Assembly (NCBI GenBank): GCA_002336105.1
Contig: DDEQ01000044.1
Span: 70,896 to 134,895 of the forward strand
DNA length: 64,000 nucleotides
Origin: Chthonomonas sp. UBA1950
GTDB lineage: Bacteria; Armatimonadota; Fimbriimonadia; Fimbriimonadales; Fimbriimonadaceae
Direction: 5' to 3'
The position numbers were made by a program, and so were the translations under genes. Shown piece by piece: positions 53,968 through 62,248 of this stretch (positions are counted from its first letter, which is position 1; every line of letters begins with the position of its first letter). Under the pieces are notes generated by a model. The model had not been told where the DNA came from. It ran no database searches and saw only the letters and a list, made by a program, of their open reading frames with translations.

Positions 53968-53999
53968 ATCCTTGCAGCTAGGCTAATTGCTGCAAGGAT
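53968..53999. terminator. Bidirectional hairpin between thyX and rtcB
   Basis: ATCCTTGCAGC (53968-53978) pairs with GCTGCAAGGAT (53989-53999) around a 10-nt loop. It lies between the convergent stops at 53953 and 54003. No clear T run follows on either strand, so it may be a weak terminator. Confidence 0.55.
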
Positions 54000-54002
54000 A
54001 GT

Positions 54003-55193
54003 TCAGTCTTTGTAAGGGTCGAGGGTGTCGCGACCAGCCATCGCGACACCGATTGGCTTCAGGGTATGCTGAACCCGGATCGTGTCTCCCTGTTCCGGCA
54101 GGACTTCGGCGAGCCGCTTGTACGCCTGCGGAGACTCATCAACGTCTGCTCCGCGAAGCTCGACGCCAAAATCTTTGACCCACGCCATCATCTCTTCAAA
54201 CTTGATCGCAGGTTCGCCTTGCGTCTTCCCGTACTTGCTTCGACCCGTCGCCTTGGTTCGGCTAATAACTCTTCCGGCACCGTGAACCGTCGAACGAAAG
54301 AGCGTCTTCGAGAGCTCAGTATCGACCCCTTCGACGATGACCGCGCAGTCCCCCATCGAGCCACCGACGAACCCCTTTTGCCCAGGAAATGCCGGCGTCG
54401 CGCCTTTTCGGCAGACCCAATAATTACGTCCGTTATGGTTCTCGCGCCAAGCGAAGTTGTGATGGTTATGCACTGTTTCGACGATCTCACTTCCGATAAT
54501 GTCAGCCATCTTTTCGACGACGGCATCGCGACCGGCGTAGGCGTATTCACCGGCAAGTTCCATACAGGCGATGTATTGCTCGCCCAAATCTGACTCCATA
54601 TGAACGCTTGTTGGCGGGGCCATGATGCCTTGCGGGGCGTTGAGGGCATCAAAGAACCAAGTCGCGATTTTGTGTCCAAAACCCCGGCTACCGAAGTGAA
54701 CGCCAACCCAAACGCGGTCCTGTTCGTCGATCATGACGTCGCAATAGTGGTTTCCTGATCCGACTGTTCCAAGTTGCATTCGCGCCGTATCAGCAAGTTT
54801 GTGGCCCCTCCTACAGGTCTGTTGGAGGTCGTCAAGTTGGTTCCACCTTGGATCGTCGAATAAACGATGTTCGATCTTCCAGCCGGAGCTTCGCGCTAAC
54901 CCAAAGCTGATATTCTCGGCGATGGAATCCATGATCGATTTGATTCTGGACCGGACATCATCCGCCGAAATAGAAAGCCTTGAGGCGCGGTTTCCACAGG
55001 CAATGTCAAAGCCAACAGCCGAAGGCGAAATAAGCTCTTGGCTGGCGATGACGCCACCTATGGGGCAGGAATAGCCCTGGTGACCATCCGCCATAATCGC
55101 GGCAAATTCGGCGTGTTCTCGGCAGGTTACGATTTGTTGAATCGCTCCTTCCTCGATCTCGCCGCACACGGGAATATCCTGTACGTATTTCAT
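54003..55193 (-). CDS. rtcB: RNA-splicing ligase RtcB
   Basis: The 396-residue protein matches RtcB. AAIMADGHQGYSCPIGGVIA, SAVGFDIACGNRASRL (metal Asp and Cys), LGTVGSGNHYCDVMID (GNHF-like), VGVHFGSRGFGHKIAT, ETVHNHHNFAWRE, CRKGATPA and STVHGAGRVISRTKAT with the guanylylated His in VHGAGR are all present. RtcB joins 2',3'-cyclic phosphate or 3'-phosphate and 5'-OH RNA ends with GTP and Mn. No archease or rtcA/rtcR genes are adjacent. The length is shorter than the E. coli 408 but complete. Confidence 0.95.
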   Translation of the reverse strand: MKYVQDIPVCGEIEEGAIQQIVTCREHAEFAAIMADGHQGYSCPIGGVIASQELISPSAVGFDIACGNRASRLSISADDVRSRIKSIMDSIAENISFGLARSSGWKIEHRLFDDPRWNQLDDLQQTCRRGHKLADTARMQLGTVGSGNHYCDVMIDEQDRVWVGVHFGSRGFGHKIATWFFDALNAPQGIMAPPTSVHMESDLGEQYIACMELAGEYAYAGRDAVVEKMADIIGSEIVETVHNHHNFAWRENHNGRNYWVCRKGATPAFPGQKGFVGGSMGDCAVIVEGVDTELSKTLFRSTVHGAGRVISRTKATGRSKYGKTQGEPAIKFEEMMAWVKDFGVELRGADVDESPQAYKRLAEVLPEQGDTIRVQHTLKPIGVAMAGRDTLDPYKD

Positions 55194-55344
55194 AGCAACC
55201 GAACAGGATACTGCCAGTGGAACGCCTTACCCGCACCTGTAGGCCGTTTGGCTGGATATTCGATACTGTCCTGTGCCTGTTTTTGAGTACCAATAGCGTT
55301 CCGTTTGGTGAATCAAAACCGCTGAACTCGTCGTATACCACTGC

Positions 55345-55749
55345 ATGAGCAACGACTATCCCATCAAAAAGACCGAAGAAGAGTGGAAAGCCGAGCTATC
55401 CCCCGAAGAGTATTACGTATTGCGACAAAAGGGGACAGAGCGGGCATTCACTGGCGTGTATTGGGATCACAAAGAGCAGGGGACGTACCGTTGCGCAGCC
55501 TGTGGCGCGGAACTCTTTCGGTCTGATGCGAAGTTCGATTCTCATTGCGGTTGGCCAAGTTTCTATGAAGCTCTAGATCCTGACAAGGTCGAAGAGATTA
55601 TCGACCTATCTCACGGCATGAAGCGGATCGAGGTGGTGTGCAAAGCTTGCGGGGGCCACCTCGGGCACGTTTTTGACGACTCTCCGCAGACACCAACTGG
55701 TTTGCGATATTGCATCAATTCAGTAAGTATTAAGTTCGATCCGCAATAG
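55345..55749 (+). CDS. msrB: Peptide methionine (R)-S-oxide reductase
   Basis: The 134-residue MsrB has YRCAACGAELFRSDAKFDSH (first zinc Cys pair), CGWPSFYEALD, EVVCKACGGHLGHVFDDSPQ (second Cys pair) and RYCINSVSIKFDP with the catalytic Cys. It reduces methionine-R-sulphoxide in proteins. It starts at ATG 55345 and is divergent from rtcB across a 151-bp gap. Confidence 0.96.
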   Translation: MSNDYPIKKTEEEWKAELSPEEYYVLRQKGTERAFTGVYWDHKEQGTYRCAACGAELFRSDAKFDSHCGWPSFYEALDPDKVEEIIDLSHGMKRIEVVCKACGGHLGHVFDDSPQTPTGLRYCINSVSIKFDPQ

Positions 55750-55920
55750 TTCTTGATCAAAATAGTAGCTTAATTGTGTTAGAGAGTGAACGAAGGAGTT
55801 CATCGCGCGGTTCGTAGCCGTGCCAGGAAAGCTCGAAACGGTTAGGGATTGTGTTCTTAATAGGTAATCTTGCTGACTGCGTGTAACCTGGTACACAAAG
55901 AGCCTAACGCCTAATATTAT

Positions 55921-55955
55921 GTGCCTGCTCCCAAGGGCGCAAGGAAGACAGGCAC
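55921..55955 (-). repeat. 3' hairpin element after chemoreceptor gene (copy A)
   Basis: GTGCCTG (55921-55927) pairs with CAGGCAC (55949-55955). Read on the minus strand it follows the chemoreceptor stop by 26 bp. The right part of the minus-strand sequence (CGCCC-x2-4-GGAGCAGGCACAT) also occurs after the next chemoreceptor (58515-58546), so it is a duplicated 3' UTR element, perhaps a terminator or RNA stabiliser. Confidence 0.6.
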
Positions 55956-55981
55956 GGCGGAATGTCTGGGATGCAGGGGCG

Positions 55982-57928
55982 TTATGCAGCCAGACGAAGA
56001 CTAGATCTCTTCTCGTTTTGGTTTGTGACAGTGAACTTTTCTGCGATTTGCTCGAGCTGATCTGCCATGTGATTGAGTTCATCTGCAGATGCCGCTACTT
56101 CCTGATTGGTCGCACTCGGCTCTTCAGCGCTTGCAGCAGCTTCTTGACTAGTGGCTGCGACAGTTTGGACAGATGCGGCGACATTATCGGCACCATGAGA
56201 CATAGCGACTGCACTTTCGCTCGTTGACCGTGCAGCGATACTGACCTGTTCCACCGCCTGAAAAGCTTGTTTATTGAGTGTGGCTACTTTTTCAGCTTGC
56301 TCGAGCATGGTTTCCGTTTCCGAGGAGATCTTTAGCAAAGCGTCATCGGCTTTTCTACCTAACACTGTGCTCTGCTCAACTAAAGGAACAATTTCGTTGA
56401 TTGAGCCAACTGTAGCTTCGACTGAACTCTGAATTGTAGAGATCAGTTCACCGATTCGCTTGGTTTGCTCCCCTGATTGCTCTGCGAGTTTTCGAACTTC
56501 TTCTGCTACAACTGCAAATCCACGACCATGCTCGCCAGCTCTTGCTGCCTCAATTGCCGCATTGAGAGCGAGCAAATTCGTCTGCTCGGCAATCGCACTG
56601 ATAGCATCAACGATTGTGCCGATTTGGCGGCCTGCCTCATCAAGTTTTTGTACGTAATCAGACGACTGCCGAATATGAGACTCAACCCTTAAGTTACCGT
56701 CCGTGATTTCTTTCACAGATGTCTGACCTTCATGCACTGCCTGCGCGGACGACATACTCGACTGCCTAGCTTTTTCTGCGACCGTTGATGCGCTGTCCAA
56801 GTCTTGCATGACGGAGGCAGCCAATTCGGTCTGGTATTGCGCAGCATCTCGAACATCGCGCACTGACCCAACTAGGACTTCAACCGTTGAAGCTACGTTA
56901 CTGGCGGATTGCGCAAGTCGAGAGCTTCCTTCTGCGATTTCGTTACTTGCTGAACCCGACTCATTGGTTGCCGATCGTAGTTGCTGACTTGTTTCGTTCA
57001 CCGATTTGGAGCTTTCGATTAGCTCATATACTATTCCAGTTAAGTTCTCTCGAGCAACAGTGTAAGCAGTCACTGCTTCGGCTATCGTTGCCTTCATCTG
57101 GTTGAAGGTTGTCGCCATTTTCCCCAGATCGTCAGTGGAGTGAATTTGGATGTCTTCAACGCTGGAATCAACCTGAACCGTGAGATCATAGTTTGAGAAC
57201 GCGACTAGACCGTTTTTAAGGTCCCTCGCGTAAACGTCGCTAATCTGGGACATTCGCGCGCCTAGTACTTTAACCAAGCCTGAGATGTGCCTTCCGATAA
57301 TAACTGACAGGCTTGCGACAGCGGCAATTGCGATAACGCATAACGTCAGCATTTGCAATGCGTTTGTATTGGTAGCGGCAATGGCTGACTTAGCTGCTTG
57401 CTTAGCGGCCTTGTCTTGTGTCGAAGTTAATTCATCAATAGATGGGTCAATTTTCTCTTTACCTATCTGAGCCAATGTTGTGAGCATGTACTCTCTGGCT
57501 GCTGGGATATTTCCTTCGGCAACAAGGTTTTTCCACTTAGCATCTGTCTCAATATAGGCGTTCCAGCAATCCTCAGATTTCTTGAAGAGTTCCTTATCGC
57601 TTTGAGTGGCGGCGAACTTGATGCCTTCTTCATATGCTTTCGTGATCGAATTTTCCTGATCAGCAATCTTTTTGAGAATTGTTTGACGAGCTTCATCCTT
57701 CGAGGCAGTTGCTTGATAATGTAATATCCTGTATTTTAAGATGCTTGCGTGGATATCGTCAGCAATTTGAACTAATGCAAATGAGTTCTCATTTATCTTG
57801 CGAATGCTATCAGAGCTCTTCGTTAGTCCTGAAAAGGCGATTATCCCGACTAAGACTGTGGATAGGAGCCCGGAGCCGCCAAGTAACGCGAGCTTTTTGC
57901 CCGTTCCCAAATTAAGTAAAGCTTTCAT
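55982..57928 (-). CDS. Methyl-accepting chemotaxis protein (tandem copy A)
   Basis: I start at ATG 57928 (MKALLNLGTGKKLALLGGSG), supported by AAGGGAG about 9 bp upstream; the longer frame to 58030 adds a non-homologous tail. The 648-residue receptor has TM1 at about 13-33, a helical sensor (about 35-185), TM2 at about 188-210, a HAMP-like part and a signalling domain with the canonical tip EQTNLLALNAAIEAARAG. Near the C-terminus, SAEEPSATNQEVAASADEL has Pro604 where the paralogue at 58.6 kb has Leu. It is clearly paralogous to that next receptor, so the pair probably arose by duplication. Confidence 0.93.
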   Translation of the reverse strand: MKALLNLGTGKKLALLGGSGLLSTVLVGIIAFSGLTKSSDSIRKINENSFALVQIADDIHASILKYRILHYQATASKDEARQTILKKIADQENSITKAYEEGIKFAATQSDKELFKKSEDCWNAYIETDAKWKNLVAEGNIPAAREYMLTTLAQIGKEKIDPSIDELTSTQDKAAKQAAKSAIAATNTNALQMLTLCVIAIAAVASLSVIIGRHISGLVKVLGARMSQISDVYARDLKNGLVAFSNYDLTVQVDSSVEDIQIHSTDDLGKMATTFNQMKATIAEAVTAYTVARENLTGIVYELIESSKSVNETSQQLRSATNESGSASNEIAEGSSRLAQSASNVASTVEVLVGSVRDVRDAAQYQTELAASVMQDLDSASTVAEKARQSSMSSAQAVHEGQTSVKEITDGNLRVESHIRQSSDYVQKLDEAGRQIGTIVDAISAIAEQTNLLALNAAIEAARAGEHGRGFAVVAEEVRKLAEQSGEQTKRIGELISTIQSSVEATVGSINEIVPLVEQSTVLGRKADDALLKISSETETMLEQAEKVATLNKQAFQAVEQVSIAARSTSESAVAMSHGADNVAASVQTVAATSQEAAASAEEPSATNQEVAASADELNHMADQLEQIAEKFTVTNQNEKRSSLRLAA

Positions 57929-58514
57929 GGTTGATACTCCCTTTACTGAGTTGCTTTTTTGCCCAGCGAGTTTCATATCGGAGAATTTGAAAGTCAAATG
58001 TTGTACTTGGCCATATGTAAATAAACGCAAGAAGCAGTATTATAATTTATCGCTAAGCGATCTAATGCTATGTGTTTTACGATCAAAATACCAAAACTGA
58101 TCTATCAGGGCAGTTGATAGTAGTTGTGGTGCGCCATATGGTCTATATGGCATTTTTGGCTTCAAGCGATAAGGCTCATAAGTACTGAAACTAAGATTTT
58201 TGAGAAACGTTTCTCGGGATTGAATAAACGAGTCTTTTAGGCAGATTCCTGAGATCCTATTCACTTAGGTATCCAGCTAAGTGCCGGCTTAAAGTAGTTC
58301 TCGAACGAATTTGCCGTAAATTTTCGCAGAATTGCTTCTAGTGTTGTGAAGTTGGAGAACAAGAAGTAACACATTGTATAGGGAATAATGTTATTCCAAC
58401 TATATTTTGTTGTTTGAAAATCCCTGGCTAGTATGATACTCCAACTCCTGAAGTATTGGATAGATAACAATACGAGGTCGTAATTGCAAATTTAGGGAGG
58501 GTAACCAGGGGAAT
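57929..58514. other. AT-rich gap between tandem chemoreceptor genes
   Basis: About 585 bp without a convincing gene. Composition is clearly more AT-rich than the neighbouring genes. It holds the promoter region of chemoreceptor copy A, including TTTCATATCGGAGAATTT at 57971-57988, a motif shared with the gap upstream of the 28.8-kb receptor. Two short leftward frames (58040-58264 and 58261-58470, overlapping at ATGA) are open but have no recognisable family, and I do not call them as genes. Confidence 0.6.
57971..57988 (-). promoter_or_regulatory. Motif shared upstream of two chemoreceptor genes (copy 2)
   Basis: TTTCATATCGGAGAATTT (plus-strand reading) matches TTTCATTTCGGAGAATAT at 28876-28893 in 16 of 18 positions. 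Both lie upstream of chemoreceptor starts in the same orientation, 42 bp and 23 bp away. A regulator or sigma-factor site is the simplest reading. Confidence 0.45.
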
Positions 58515-58546
58515 GTGCCTGCTCCTTGGGCGTAGGAGCGAGGCAC
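58515..58546 (-). repeat. 3' hairpin element after chemoreceptor gene (copy B)
   Basis: GTGCCT (58515-58520) plus GCTCC pairs with GGAGC plus AGGCAC (58541-58546), with one unpaired G and a 9-nt loop. It follows the stop of the 58574 receptor by 27 bp on the minus strand, the same place as copy A behind the other receptor, and shares its terminal sequence. Confidence 0.6.
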
Positions 58547-58573
58547 TTGGGGATGTCGTCGCGGCAAAGGGTG

Positions 58574-60520
58574 TTATGCCGCTCGACTGAGCTGTAGTGG
58601 AGCAGTTATCTTCTCGGTGTGAAACTTCTCAGCAAGATCTTGGAGCTTAAGCGCCATGTGACTGAGTTCATCTGCCGAAGCAGCAATCTCTTGGTTTGTT
58701 GCGCTGAGTTCTTCTGCGCTCGCCGCCGCTTCCTGACTCGTTGCTGCGACAGTTTGGACTGATCCGGCAACCTGGTCAGCGCCTTGAGCCATCGCGATCG
58801 TGCTTTCGCTTGTCGATACGGCCGACAAGCTAACGAGTTCGACAGACTTCATTGCATTGTGGTTTAGCTCGACAACCTGTTCACTTCTCTCAAGCATGAT
58901 CGAGGTTTCTTCAGCAATATGTTTTAGAGCGACGTCTGCCTGTTGACCTAGCTGGGTGCTCTGGTCAACGAGAGGCACGATCTGATTCATGGATTCAACT
59001 GTCGAGTCGACGGATCCTTGAATTGTCGTGATCAACTCTCCTATTTTCTTGGTTTGCTCACCGGACTGTTCGGCAAGCTTTCTAACCTCTTCAGCGACAA
59101 CCGCAAATCCTCGGCCATGTTCCCCAGCACGGGCAGCTTCGATCGCAGCATTCGGAGCGAGCAAGTTGGTTTGTTCTGCTATAGCGCTAATCGCCTCAAT
59201 GATCATGCCAATTTGCTGGCCAGCGACTTCAAGCATTCGGACGCTCTCCGCTGATTGTTTGATATGCGCTTCAACTCTTGAGTTACCATCAGTGATCGCT
59301 TTGACAGAGCTAATGCCGTCTTGTACAGCGACAGCCGACTTTTTACTTGACTCTTTGGCCGATTCTGCTACCTGGGTTGCCCGAGTCAGATCGCTCTTTA
59401 CTTCTGCCGCAAGTTCTCTTTGCGCTTCGGCAGATTCGCGCACTTCTTTGACAGAAACTACGAGGCTCTCGACCGTGCCAGCCACCTCACTAGCTGATTC
59501 GGCTAAACGCGAACTTCCCTCGGCGATATCGCTACTTGCAGAACCTGCTTCGTTAGTTGCCGCTCGCAGGTGATTGCTGGTATCGCTTACGGTCTTCGAA
59601 CTATCAGCAAGATCGAGCACCAAGGTAGATATGTTTGTTCGGGCAACGTTGTATGCATGGATAGTCGAGTCAATACTTTCACTTAACTCATTAAATGTCT
59701 GAGCCATGGTGCCAAGGTCGTCCGAAGAATGAACAGGTATTTTGTAGGATTCGGAATTGACTTCAACTGATAAGTCATATGTCGAAAACCCTTGCAATCC
59801 CTCTGCTAGCTTTTTGGCACTCTGTGTCGCAAGAGACTTGATCTTGTTGGCTAATTCTGAAACATGACTGCTAATATGACGACTAATAAAAGTTGCCAGT
59901 GCTGAAGTACAGGTTAGGGCAATTAGGAAAACCAGCCCCATTCGTTTTTCGCTGGAGTCACTTAACTGTACTGCTGTTAATACCGATTTATCTGCATCTG
60001 CTACTTGGTTTGTAACTAGATCACTTGAGGATTTATTGATCTTTTCGCGACCAATCTTAGCTAGAACTTTGAAAATGTAATCCTTAGCTTCATCCATTTT
60101 GGCACTAGCGACTAATTCGCGCCACTTTATGTCAGCGGTTTTGTACTCTTGCCAACCTGACTTGACCTGTTCAAACTGTTTTCGGTCTTTCTCGTTCTGT
60201 GAAGCTTTGATTCCTTCCTCAGCTAATTGGTCGATTTTGTTAGCGTTCTCCGCAATGGATTCGAGAACCTTTACTCGAGCATCCTGACCCACTGCCAACA
60301 TGGCTTGATAATGCAGGATGCGACAGTTTAGGATTTCTACATTAAACTTGTTCGCAACAGAAACCATTCGAATAGATTCATTCTTGAGTTGGTTTAGGCT
60401 TGATGTAGTGCTGCGAAGCCCTGCGTAGCCTAGTAAACCAATAATTGCTAAGGCCATTGTAAAGGAAGCAACTAGTAGTAATAGTTTGCTCTTTGTGTTT
60501 AAGTTTTTAATTATTCTCAT
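58574..60520 (-). CDS. Methyl-accepting chemotaxis protein (tandem copy B), unusual Pro in hairpin tip
   Basis: This 648-residue receptor has TM1 at about 14-34 (LLLLVASFTMALAIIGLLGY), a helical sensor, TM2 at about 193-213 (MGLVFLIALTCTSALATFIS), a HAMP-like part and the signalling domain. The hairpin tip reads TNLLAPNAAIEAARAGEHGR: Pro456 replaces the nearly invariant Leu, codon CCG at plus 59153-59155, one base from CTG. The tip contacts CheA/CheW and trimer partners, so function may be altered or lost. The rest, including RGFAVVAEEVRKLAEQSGEQ, is intact. The N-terminal third is more AT-rich than typical local genes. Confidence 0.93.
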   Translation of the reverse strand: MRIIKNLNTKSKLLLLVASFTMALAIIGLLGYAGLRSTTSSLNQLKNESIRMVSVANKFNVEILNCRILHYQAMLAVGQDARVKVLESIAENANKIDQLAEEGIKASQNEKDRKQFEQVKSGWQEYKTADIKWRELVASAKMDEAKDYIFKVLAKIGREKINKSSSDLVTNQVADADKSVLTAVQLSDSSEKRMGLVFLIALTCTSALATFISRHISSHVSELANKIKSLATQSAKKLAEGLQGFSTYDLSVEVNSESYKIPVHSSDDLGTMAQTFNELSESIDSTIHAYNVARTNISTLVLDLADSSKTVSDTSNHLRAATNEAGSASSDIAEGSSRLAESASEVAGTVESLVVSVKEVRESAEAQRELAAEVKSDLTRATQVAESAKESSKKSAVAVQDGISSVKAITDGNSRVEAHIKQSAESVRMLEVAGQQIGMIIEAISAIAEQTNLLAPNAAIEAARAGEHGRGFAVVAEEVRKLAEQSGEQTKKIGELITTIQGSVDSTVESMNQIVPLVDQSTQLGQQADVALKHIAEETSIMLERSEQVVELNHNAMKSVELVSLSAVSTSESTIAMAQGADQVAGSVQTVAATSQEAAASAEELSATNQEIAASADELSHMALKLQDLAEKFHTEKITAPLQLSRAA

Positions 60521-60952
60521 ACGCCGCCGGATACCCTTCGAAAACTGGATTCTTTGTATAGTTAAGGGTCGGCATTAAGAATTCAATTCATAATAGTCAC
60601 TCTAACACGTAGTGAGTTGCTTGATTCACGCAAAAGTTTTGCAGTGGAATAGTTCGGATCGTCAAATAGGTACTCTTTTTTAGATCAATTATCGATATGT
60701 TCAATTGCGCTATCGACATGCAAGACCGAAAACGTAAGAAAATATATCGTTTAGCGTTTAAGGAAACCATTTCTGGAAATGCAATATTACTTACCTGAAA
60801 GAGCACGATTGCGAAGAAATGAGCTAAAAAGGCATATTTTGAGCGCGTATGAAAACTCATTAGTTCTAGAAATTCTACATATCGCAAACGGTCGAATTAT
60901 TCTAAGCAGTAACATCCAATCTGCATGGCCCAGAGAATAGACTGCGGGTGTC
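60521..60952. other. Low-GC gap upstream of a chemoreceptor gene
   Basis: About 430 bp without a supported gene. A leftward frame (60597-60887) is open but of unusual, AT-rich codon use, with no recognisable domain. The gap must hold the promoters of the leftward chemoreceptor and the rightward isomerase-like gene, but I see no clear box. Confidence 0.55.
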
Positions 60953-61825
60953 ATGTTGACAACGCGTACCGGCGGTTTCGCCATTGGATTTCGACGTGGA
61001 TGGAGCGATTGGCAGCGCGATCTGCCTGCAACAGTCAAGTGGGCTGGTGATAATCAATTAGGAGTGATTGATCTCGGCGGTGATGCCGATTCGGAAGTCG
61101 CGATAACAAGCGCTGCTGGTCTCAAGGTTGGGTCTGCTGACCTCAAGGGTTGGCAAGGGCTGATTACATCAGACAAAGCTAAACAGGCTGAATCGATCGC
61201 CCAAAACAAAGCCTACATCGAGGCTTGCGCGAAAGGCGGAATTCATAACTTCTTTGCTGTGATGCTGCCAGATGAACCTGCTAACAGCCGAAGTGAGAAC
61301 TTTTCGCTAATGGTTGAAGGGTTATCAGAGCTAGCCCCTGTGCTTGAAGCTCACCAGAGCTATGTCGTCATCGAAGGATGGCCTGGTCCAGGAGCTTTAG
61401 CTTGCACACCCGAGGGTTATCGGGCGTTGTTTAGAGAAGTGAGTTCGAATTCGATGGCGGTGAATTTCGATCCGTCACATCTTATTCGAATGGGGATTGA
61501 CCCCATTCGGTTTCTGGAAGAGTTCGCGCCGAGGGTCAAGCATGTTCACGGCAAAGACACCGAGATCATGACAGAAGCCATTTATGAGTTCGGCACTGAG
61601 CAACCGGCAACCTTTGATAAGGGGCACGGGTTCGGAAGCCATTTCTGGCGATACACCATTCCTGGGCACGGCAACTTTCGATGGATCAAGGCCTTTGAGA
61701 TACTGAAGAGTGCTGGTTATACCGGTGCCGTGTGTATTGAGCTAGAAGATGAGAACTTCAACGGGTCGGAGGCAAGTGAAAAGCTCGGCATCCTCGCTGG
61801 GGCGAACTTCTTAGCTTCCTGCTGA
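60953..61825 (+). CDS. Sugar phosphate isomerase/epimerase-like TIM-barrel protein
   Basis: The 290-residue AP-endonuclease-2-fold protein reads GFAIGFRRGWSDWQRDLPAT at the N-terminus. The metal-site segments are YVVIEGWPGPGALACTPEG (Glu), MAVNFDPSHLIRMGIDPIRF (Asp, His), VKHVHGKDTEIM (His, Asp) and GAVCIELEDENFNGSEASEK (Glu). This order fits sugar isomerases, inosose dehydratases and epimerases. The substrate is unknown. It is convergent with a small membrane-protein operon; a hairpin follows the stop. Confidence 0.87.
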   Translation: MLTTRTGGFAIGFRRGWSDWQRDLPATVKWAGDNQLGVIDLGGDADSEVAITSAAGLKVGSADLKGWQGLITSDKAKQAESIAQNKAYIEACAKGGIHNFFAVMLPDEPANSRSENFSLMVEGLSELAPVLEAHQSYVVIEGWPGPGALACTPEGYRALFREVSSNSMAVNFDPSHLIRMGIDPIRFLEEFAPRVKHVHGKDTEIMTEAIYEFGTEQPATFDKGHGFGSHFWRYTIPGHGNFRWIKAFEILKSAGYTGAVCIELEDENFNGSEASEKLGILAGANFLASC

Positions 61826-61832
61826 TCGACAC

Positions 61833-61866
61833 ATAGACGATCCGGCTAGTCTGGGTCGTCTATTTC
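61833..61866 (+). terminator. Terminator between convergent transcripts
   Basis: ATAGACGATCC (61833-61843) pairs with GGGTCGTCTAT (61853-61863; one G-T pair) around a 9-nt loop and is followed by TTT. It lies just after the isomerase-like stop and downstream of the leftward operon, so it may serve both. Confidence 0.65.
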
Positions 61867-61963
61867 GTAGGTTCCAAGAAGCATCGAGATCTTTTTTGCC
61901 AGCGGTTTCTGTTTCAGTGCTCTTCGAAAGAGGGAGAACTGGTAATGCTGTCTTCCTTTTTTT

Positions 61964-62248
61964 CTAGCGGTGAATCCATAGTAACCAATGCGGGAAAGTC
62001 GATGGTTCGAGTTCTGCCCAGAGCCACAGCAAGACGATGACGATCCAAAATCCAGCGGCAACTAGAGGTTCACGTAAGTAGCATTTTGTGTCCTTTTTGC
62101 CTTTAATCCACCCAGCGATAAACAAGCCCGATGACAAACTGGCGGCTACCGGTAGCGCAAACCGACCGAGCAGTAGCGACACTGTCGCGATCTTGCAATA
62201 GGCGAATGCTAGTCGTCCGAATCGATCTTGGATGGGTTCGCGGGTCAT
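61964..62248 (-). CDS. Small membrane protein, last gene of the Tes-like/Lgt-like operon
   Basis: The 94-residue protein has hydrophobic segments CKIATVSLLLGRFALPVAAS (about 18-37), SGLFIAGWIKG and EPLVAAGFWIVIVLLWLWAE (about 60-79), so it has two or three membrane helices. Its ATG overlaps the upstream stop by 4 bp. After its TAG another frame stays open to 61846 with a basic tail, so a frameshift is possible but unproven. No family is recognised. Confidence 0.65.
   Translation of the reverse strand: MTREPIQDRFGRLAFAYCKIATVSLLLGRFALPVAASLSSGLFIAGWIKGKKDTKCYLREPLVAAGFWIVIVLLWLWAELEPSTFPHWLLWIHR

Noticed and set aside
57940..58020. Flagellar sigma-28-type promoter in front of chemoreceptor copy A
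   Set aside because: A CCGATA-like -10 part is present, but no TAAA box lies at the right spacing.
58040..58470. Two short leftward frames overlapping at ATGA between the chemoreceptors
   Set aside because: AT-rich, no recognisable domain and no ribosome sites that stand out. The overlap is suggestive but too weak to call genes.
58500..58600. Cyclic-di-GMP riboswitch near the chemoreceptor gene
   Set aside because: The GGCAAAG-like bases are the end of the coding sequence and 3' region. The conserved GEMM helices are absent, and the position is downstream of the gene instead of upstream.
60597..60887. Leftward 96-codon open frame upstream of chemoreceptor copy B
   Set aside because: Composition and residue mix look like translated AT-rich spacer DNA, and it would occupy the promoter region of two divergent genes.
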